NCBI GenBank assembly: GCA_003139545.1
Contig: PLJC01000008.1
Coordinates: forward strand, 201,062 to 265,061
Direction: 5' to 3'
Origin: Actinomycetota bacterium
GTDB lineage: Bacteria > Actinomycetota > Thermoleophilia > Gaiellales > Gaiellaceae
Length of the DNA stretch: 64,000 bases
In this document: one piece after another, positions 59,137 to 64,000 of the stretch
How the letters are laid out: each line of letters opens with the position of its first letter
Numbering within the stretch: position 1 is the first letter of the stretch
The notes under the pieces: generated by a model
Seen by the model: the letters and a program-made list of their open reading frames with translations, nothing else
What the model was told of the DNA's origin: nothing
Databases searched by the model: none
Position numbers and translations under genes: made by a program

Positions 59137-60866
59137 GACGGCTGCTGCGCTATCTCGAGGGACGGTGGCTCCGCGCCTCCCTGATGGTGCTCATCGCGGC
59201 GGGGAACGCCGCGTGCCAGACGGGCGGCTGGCTCCTCGTGCGCAGCGCGATCGACAAGGGCATTAGCGCTGGAAACACGCACTACCTCACCGTCATCGTC
59301 TCGATCTACCTCGGCGTCGCGGCGGCCGGCTGGGTCCTGCAGGCCTGGCTGATCCGCGGCCTCGCCGGTCTCGGCCAGGAGATCACCATCCGCCTGCGCC
59401 GCGACCTCTTCGACCATCTGACCGGGCTGTCCCTCCGCTACTTCTCGGAGCAGAAGGCCGGCTGGATCATCGCCCGCCTGACGAGCGACGTCGACGCGGT
59501 CTCCGACGTGCTCTCGCAGGGGATGCCGACGCTGATCTCGAACGTCGTGCTCCTCCCGGCGGCGCTCGCCGCGCTCCTCATCGCCGACTGGAGGCTCGGG
59601 CTCGTCGTCTTCGTGGTCCTGCCACCGACGCTCGTCCTGACGCGCTGGTTTACGCACACCTCGCACGTCGCGCTCGTCGAGCAGCGCAACCGGATCGGCT
59701 CCGTGACCGCGCAGATCGCCGAGTCCGTCTCCGGGATGGCCGTGGTGCAGGCCTTCAATCGCGAGCGTGCGTTCCAGGCGCAGTTCGACGAGTTGAACGA
59801 GGCGAATCGCGCGCAGTCCACGTACGTGCAGAAGATCTTCTCGATCTTCTTCCCGTCGATCGAGTTCCTCGGCGTGATCGCCACCGGCGGCGTCCTCTAC
59901 TTCGGTGAGAAGCTGCTCGCGCACCACTCGCTGACGATCGGGACGTTGATCACGGCGCTCTACCTGCTGCAGCTCGTGTTCCAGCCGCTCCAGGAGCTCT
60001 CCGACGTGTACGGCCAGCTGCAGTCGGGAGCGGCGGCGATGGTGAAGATCGCGGGCATCCTCGACGAGGAGCCCGGGATTCGCGACCGCGCCGACGCCGT
60101 CGAGCTGCCCCGCATCGTGGGCGACCTCGAGATCGACCACGTCGTGTTCGCCTACGGCGCCGAGCCCGTGCTGCGGGGGATCGAGCTGCACATCCCGCCG
60201 GGCGGCTGCATCGCGCTCGTCGGCGAGTCCGGTCACGGCAAGTCGACGCTGGCACGGCTGATCGGCCGCTTCTACGACCCGGACGAGGGCGCGGTGCGCG
60301 TCGACGGCGTCGACCTGCGCGGCGTGAAACTCCGTTCGTACCGCCGGCAGCTCGGTGTCGTCTTGCAGGACCCGTTCCTGTTCAGCGGGACGATCGCGTC
60401 CAACATCCGCTTCGCGAAGCCGGATGCGACCGACGAGGAGGTCGCGTCCGTGGCCGCGGCCGTCGGCGTCGACCGCGTCGCCGCGCGGCTGTCGGGCGGG
60501 CTCGACCACGCGGTGCGCGAAGGCGGATCAGGCCTGTCGGCCGGCGAGCGCCAGCTCATCTCGATCGCGCGCGCGCTGCTCGCCGACCCGCGGATCCTCA
60601 TTCTCGACGAGGCGACCTCGAACATCGACCGGCCGACGGAGGTGCTGATCGAGCGTGCGCTCGACCGGCTGCTCGCCGGGCGCACGTCGATGATCATCGC
60701 GCACCGTCTCTCCACCGTCCGCCGCGCGGACGAGATCATCGTGGTCGAGCGCGGCCAGGTCGCGCAGCGCGGCACGGAGCGGGAGCTGCTGGCGGAGGAC
60801 GGGCCGTTCAGGCGGCTCGCGCACGCGCTCGACGGCGGCGCCGAAGAGCTCGCGGCCGCGGGCTAG
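59133..60866 (+). CDS. ABC exporter half-transporter, second subunit
   Basis: 577 residues: six-span domain and an ATPase with Walker A GESGHGKST, Q-loop VLQDPFLFSGT, signature variant LSAGERQLISIARAL and Walker B ILILDEATSNID with catalytic Glu. ATG 59133 overlaps the first subunit's stop. One intact and one degenerate site is the usual pattern of heterodimeric exporters. Substrate unknown. Its stop codon lies in the outer arm of the following palindrome. Confidence 0.92.
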   Translation: MRRLLRYLEGRWLRASLMVLIAAGNAACQTGGWLLVRSAIDKGISAGNTHYLTVIVSIYLGVAAAGWVLQAWLIRGLAGLGQEITIRLRRDLFDHLTGLSLRYFSEQKAGWIIARLTSDVDAVSDVLSQGMPTLISNVVLLPAALAALLIADWRLGLVVFVVLPPTLVLTRWFTHTSHVALVEQRNRIGSVTAQIAESVSGMAVVQAFNRERAFQAQFDELNEANRAQSTYVQKIFSIFFPSIEFLGVIATGGVLYFGEKLLAHHSLTIGTLITALYLLQLVFQPLQELSDVYGQLQSGAAAMVKIAGILDEEPGIRDRADAVELPRIVGDLEIDHVVFAYGAEPVLRGIELHIPPGGCIALVGESGHGKSTLARLIGRFYDPDEGAVRVDGVDLRGVKLRSYRRQLGVVLQDPFLFSGTIASNIRFAKPDATDEEVASVAAAVGVDRVAARLSGGLDHAVREGGSGLSAGERQLISIARALLADPRILILDEATSNIDRPTEVLIERALDRLLAGRTSMIIAHRLSTVRRADEIIVVERGQVAQRGTERELLAEDGPFRRLAHALDGGAEELAAAG

Positions 60867-61030
60867 GAGGGTCTGGCGGGATGGTGCTCGTCGCAGGGAT
60901 GCGCTGGTCGGATGCGATGCAAGGACGCAGGGCGCGTTCGTAGTTTCACTACGGACGCGCCCGAGGACGCAGCAGCGCGCCGATCCAGCGCACCATCTGC
61001 GACACAGCCACTATCCGCCAGACCCTCCTA
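60864..61030. repeat. palindromic repeat element, copy 2, between convergent genes
   Basis: 16-bp perfect outer arms TAGGAGGGTCTGGCGG (60864-60879) and its complement (61015-61030); each arm contains the stop codon of the neighbouring gene. Nested arms lie at 60901-60911 / 60980-60991, and the central 14-bp stem GGGCGCGTTCGTAG / CTACGGACGCGCCC (60930-60943, 60949-60962) has a five-base loop and one G-U. The core 60920-60970 matches the reverse complement of 57216-57266 at 46 of 51 positions. Confidence 0.9.
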
Positions 61031-63703
61031 AGCGCGTTCGCGCTCGAGCACGTCGAGGCAGACCTCGACGACGCGCGGGTCGAACTGCGACCCCGCGGCC
61101 TCGCGCAGGCGGCGCATCGCTTCCGGATGACCGAGGCGCCGGCGGTACGGCCGGTCGGTGGTCATTGCGTGGTACGCGTCGCAGACGAAGATGATGCGCG
61201 CCTCGAGCGGGATGTCCTCGCCCGCGAGCCCGTCCGGGTAGCCGCGCCCGTCCCACCGCTCGTGGCAGTGGCGCACGATGACGCGCACTTCCTGCAGGCG
61301 GTCGATGGGCGCGATGATCCGCTCGCCGAGGACCGGATGCATCTCGATGACCGCGCGCTCGGTCGAGCTCAGCCGCCCGGGCTTCAGGAGGATCGTGCTC
61401 GGCACGCCGATCTTGCCGATGTCGTGCAGAAGCGCGCCGAGCTCGAGCTGCTTCAGCGCCTCGTCGTCGAGGACGAGCTCGCGGCCGACGCGCAGCGAGA
61501 GATCGGAGATCCACCGTGCGTGCGTGGACGTGTACTCGTCGTTCGCCTCGAGCGCGTTCGCAAGCGCCTCGACCGTGGTCACGAACGTCCGCTCGAGCCC
61601 CTCGTAGTTGCTCGCGCTCGCGATCGCGAGCTTCGCCTGGTGCGCGAGGCCGCCGAAGAGGCGCAGCTCGCGGTCGCCGTAGTGCCCCTCATCGGGCAGC
61701 GCTGCGATGATGAACGCGCTCCGCCCCTCCACGAGGAGTGGTGCGATCGCGTACGACATCGCCGGGGCGAGGGGGTCATCGACCATTCCGGCGATCTCGC
61801 CCGCCGTCAGCACGAACGGCTCGCCGCCGCTCATCATCGGGCTCGTCTTGCGCGCTTCATAACGCCGCGTGGACACGTTCTCGCGCTCGGCGCGCGTGTG
61901 CCCGAAGAGCGCCCGCGGCACGATCCAGCCTTCCTCGTCCTCGAGCCAGATGGACGTGCGCGGCGATCCGAGCAGCGCGGACGTCAACTCGACGATGCGC
62001 TGGAGGATGTGGTCGAGGCTGGAGGACGAGGCGAGCTCGCGGCTGAACTCGAGCAACGCAGTGGCGCTCTCGGCCTCGCGCTTCGCCGAGTCGTACAACC
62101 GCGCGTTCTCGACGGCGACCGCCGCGTGGCCGGCGAGCACCTCGAGCAGGCGGATGTCGTCCTCGTCGAACTGGTCGAGCCCGAGCTTCGAGACGACGAT
62201 GACGCCCGCGACCCCGCTGCCGTAGCGGAGCGGAACGGCGACGAGCGACTCCTCGATCACCGGCGTGCCTTCGATGCGGTGACCGAACTCGCAGTTGGCC
62301 GCGTCCCCCACGATGAGCGACTCGGCGCGCTCCGCGCACTGGCCCGTGACGCCGACGCCGATGCGGATGCGCAGGAGCTCGAGTGGAAGCGCGCCCGTGT
62401 CGGCGCCGAGGGCGCCGCGGAACGCGACCGGCACGAGCTCGTCGCCGTCGACGACGAACACGCGGCAGTTGTGGTAATCGATCAGCGAGCGGAGCTCGGA
62501 CGTGATCTCGTCGCCGATCTTGCGCACGTCCGTGAGCCGGTTGAGCTTGCCCGTCAGGCTCTGGAGCATCTTCATGTGCGCGAGCGAGCGCACGTCGCGC
62601 ACGACCACCGGCGTGTCCGGCCGCTCCGTCGCGTTCTCCTCGTACAGGACGACGCGGTTCTTGCCCTGCGCCTTCGCGGTCATCATCGCGGCCTCGGCGC
62701 ACGCGGCGAGCTCGCGGGGGTTCATCGCGTGCTCAGGCCCGAGCGCGAGCCCGACCGAGACGGTGACCTTCCCGACACCGGGCGGGTCGAGCTCGCCCAG
62801 CCGCTTGACGATGCGGCCGGCGACGTGCGTCGCGTCCCGCCCGTCACAGGCGCCCATGATGACGCCGAACTCCTCGCCGCCGAGGCGGCAGACGATGTCT
62901 TCCGGCCGCACGGCGCTGCGGACGGTGTCGGCGAGGAGCTTCAGCAGCTCGTCGCCGATGCCGTGACCGTGCACGTCGTTCACACGCTTGAAGTCGTCGA
63001 TGTCGAGCATGAGCACGGCCACCGGCCGGTGGGTCCTGCTCGTCTCCTGCAGCGCCCCGAGCAGCCGCTCGTGGAAGCTGCGGTGGTTGAAAAGGCCGGT
63101 GAGCGAGTCGGTCTGAGCCTGGTGCTCGAGGCGCGCACGGATCTGCGCGTTGTCGATGGCGAGCGCCGCCGCATCGGCGAAGCGCTTGGCGAGCTCGAAC
63201 TCGTCGTCGGTGAACCCGACGTCGACGCCGGAGCGGTAGAGATTGAAGACGCCCTTGATCTGCGAACGCGCGACGAGCGGGATGGAGATGAGCGCCTCCG
63301 GCTCGAGCGGCGTCCCCGGAATGGTGCGCACACGCGGATCGAGGTGCGCCTGGTTGAGCAGCACCGGCTCGCGGCGGCGCGCGGCCCAGCCGGTGACGCC
63401 TTCGTCGAAGTGGACGAGCTTGCGCATCACCTGGTCGGCCCAGTCGTGGCGGGCGAGGACCGGATTGAGGATCCCCTGCGGTTCGTCCGCCTCGTAGATC
63501 GTCATCGACTCGTGCGGGACGAGGTCGGCGAGCGTGTCCGCGATGCGGACGAGCAGCGCGTCGAGGCTCTGCTCGGCGAGCACCTCGTGGAACACGTCCG
63601 CGAGCCGGCGGTACGACTCCACCAGCTCGAGCTCGGGCACACCGACGTCCACCCCAGGCTCGGGGAGCAAGTCAAGTCGGCGAGCTGCCGGGCGCGCTAC
63701 CAC
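61028..63703 (-). CDS. GAF-GGDEF-GAF-HD-GYP cyclic di-GMP enzyme
   Basis: About 891 residues from GTG 63703, which has AAGGA six bases upstream (TTG 63769 is an alternative adding 22 residues). Order: GAF, then GGDEF with GGEEF (LGGEEFGVIMG) and LDIDDFKRVNDVHGHGIGD, two more GAF-like domains, then HD-GYP with HDIGKIG, ERWDGRGYPDG and its third block FVCDAYHAMTTDRPYR. Both catalytic motifs look intact, so it could make and break cyclic di-GMP under control of the GAF sensors. No membrane span. Confidence 0.92.
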   Translation of the reverse strand: MVARPAARRLDLLPEPGVDVGVPELELVESYRRLADVFHEVLAEQSLDALLVRIADTLADLVPHESMTIYEADEPQGILNPVLARHDWADQVMRKLVHFDEGVTGWAARRREPVLLNQAHLDPRVRTIPGTPLEPEALISIPLVARSQIKGVFNLYRSGVDVGFTDDEFELAKRFADAAALAIDNAQIRARLEHQAQTDSLTGLFNHRSFHERLLGALQETSRTHRPVAVLMLDIDDFKRVNDVHGHGIGDELLKLLADTVRSAVRPEDIVCRLGGEEFGVIMGACDGRDATHVAGRIVKRLGELDPPGVGKVTVSVGLALGPEHAMNPRELAACAEAAMMTAKAQGKNRVVLYEENATERPDTPVVVRDVRSLAHMKMLQSLTGKLNRLTDVRKIGDEITSELRSLIDYHNCRVFVVDGDELVPVAFRGALGADTGALPLELLRIRIGVGVTGQCAERAESLIVGDAANCEFGHRIEGTPVIEESLVAVPLRYGSGVAGVIVVSKLGLDQFDEDDIRLLEVLAGHAAVAVENARLYDSAKREAESATALLEFSRELASSSSLDHILQRIVELTSALLGSPRTSIWLEDEEGWIVPRALFGHTRAERENVSTRRYEARKTSPMMSGGEPFVLTAGEIAGMVDDPLAPAMSYAIAPLLVEGRSAFIIAALPDEGHYGDRELRLFGGLAHQAKLAIASASNYEGLERTFVTTVEALANALEANDEYTSTHARWISDLSLRVGRELVLDDEALKQLELGALLHDIGKIGVPSTILLKPGRLSSTERAVIEMHPVLGERIIAPIDRLQEVRVIVRHCHERWDGRGYPDGLAGEDIPLEARIIFVCDAYHAMTTDRPYRRRLGHPEAMRRLREAAGSQFDPRVVEVCLDVLERERA

Positions 63704-63781
63704 TCGGCGTCCTTCGGTGCGGGTGCGGCCAGCCGCAGGGCGAAAGCCTCCTAAATTGGAATCGACCAACCTACAATCGTC

Positions 63782-63925
63782 GGCTTCCGACTTCGGAGCC
63801 TCCCCCGGTTGAGGGAACCGCTCAGCTCTCAGGCCTGAAAGAGCGTCCTGGAGGGACGACCCCGGGCCGGAGCGTAAACCGAAGGCTTACGTGGAGGCCG
63901 GGCTAGCGGGCGGGGAGGGCCGGAG
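63782..63925 (+). ncRNA. unassigned structured region, possible leader RNA
   Basis: A run of GC-rich hairpins: GGCTTCCGA/TCGG-GCC (63782-63800), CGGTT-GAGGG-AACCG, AGCTCTCAGGCCTGAAAGAGC, CGTCC-TGGAG-GGACG, and a long arm with CGTAAACC-GAA-GGCTTACG inside CCCGG/CCGGG. It carries CTCTCAGG but not in the order of a glycine riboswitch. Strand is uncertain: it could lead a gene beyond the right edge, or on the minus strand the GGDEF/HD-GYP gene. No Rfam family recognised. Confidence 0.4.
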
Positions 63926-63972
63926 GCCCCCACCGGCCGCGCAGAACCAAGCCGTCGCTAACACTCATAAGA

Positions 63973-63995
63973 GCTCGCGGGCTTCGCCCGCGAGC
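63973..63995. repeat. perfect 10-bp hairpin at right edge
   Basis: GCTCGCGGGC and GCCCGCGAGC flank a TTC loop. No T-run is seen inside the window. It may be a terminator, an expression platform for the structured region before it, or a palindromic repeat. Confidence 0.6.
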
Positions 63996-64000
63996 GCTCC

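Noticed and set aside
63815..63850. Glycine riboswitch suggested by CTCTCAGG
   Set aside because: The partner motifs GGAGAG and CCGAAGG do not come before it in the required order; CCGAAGG appears afterwards instead.
63700..63960. Cyclic di-GMP (GEMM) riboswitch for the GGDEF/HD-GYP gene
   Set aside because: Neither strand shows the conserved GCAAAGCC or GGTAGC-type blocks of that aptamer.

Overview
The window is very GC-rich, gene-dense bacterial DNA with many GTG and TTG starts and frequent 1-4 base stop/start overlaps. It reads as an actinobacterium: a MerR-type HspR inside the dnaK-grpE-dnaJ cluster, an actinobacterial-type inositol-3-phosphate synthase beside a phosphatidylinositol-phosphate synthase, WXG100/FtsK secretion genes, a DUF2630-like protein and a PknB-like kinase. 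The mix (CHRD, arylsulfotransferase-like and IPT/TIG secreted proteins, an FHA-fused FtsK, no eccB/eccD/eccE) suggests a deep lineage such as Thermoleophilia (Gaiellales/Solirubrobacterales) rather than Mycobacteriales or Streptomyces. The lineage is an inference from gene content only.

Layout. 1-2.3 kb: palindromic DNA, then a pseudouridine breakdown operon (psuK-like kinase, GNAT, psuG). 2.3-4 kb: a two-gene ABC exporter. 4-9.2 kb: a giant secreted IPT/TIG-repeat protein and small genes. 9.2-20 kb: a secretion island with a secreted FN3 protein, a three-ATPase FtsK/EssC-like motor carrying an N-terminal FHA domain, a PH-like membrane protein, an EspG-like protein, a WXG-headed candidate effector, an EspC-like and a WXG100 protein, and a Ser/Thr kinase with an extracellular FN3 tail. 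19.9-27.5 kb: futalosine hydrolase-like enzyme, CHRD protein, and the chaperone operon dnaK-grpE-dnaJ-(membrane protein)-hspR-clpB. 27.6-36.5 kb: EamA and YczE-type membrane proteins, pepT, ftsH, moaA, a polar amino-acid ABC importer, a PAP2 enzyme. 36.5-42.3 kb: an inositol-lipid block (PI-phosphate synthase, ino1, an NlpC/P60 protein, a PimA-like glycosyltransferase fused to a PHP phosphoesterase), a UDG-superfamily protein and a presenilin-like membrane protease. 42.3-48.9 kb: an RNA m5U methyltransferase, sulfatase, YjbQ, a gluzincin peptidase, rhomboid, a small zincin, coiled-coil proteins and tRNA-Ala(UGC). 49-56.5 kb: secreted proteins (S53 and S8 peptidases, arylsulfotransferase-like, Ig-like) and a GGDEF protein. 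56.5-64 kb: a coiled-coil protein, a heterodimeric ABC exporter, a GAF-GGDEF-GAF-HD-GYP protein, and an unassigned structured region at the right edge.

How the parts connect. The secretion island is the best candidate for an unusual system: phospho-reader (FHA), writer (kinase), motor (FtsK) and small helical substrates lie together, in a Firmicute-like EssC architecture within an actinobacterial setting. The inositol block pairs the two enzymes that make phosphatidylinositol phosphate with a glycosyltransferase-phosphoesterase fusion that could act on the same lipid or on inositol phosphate. Two intergenic palindromes (57.2 and 60.9 kb) share a 51-bp core in opposite orientation with a compensatory base-pair change, which marks them as a dispersed palindromic repeat family.
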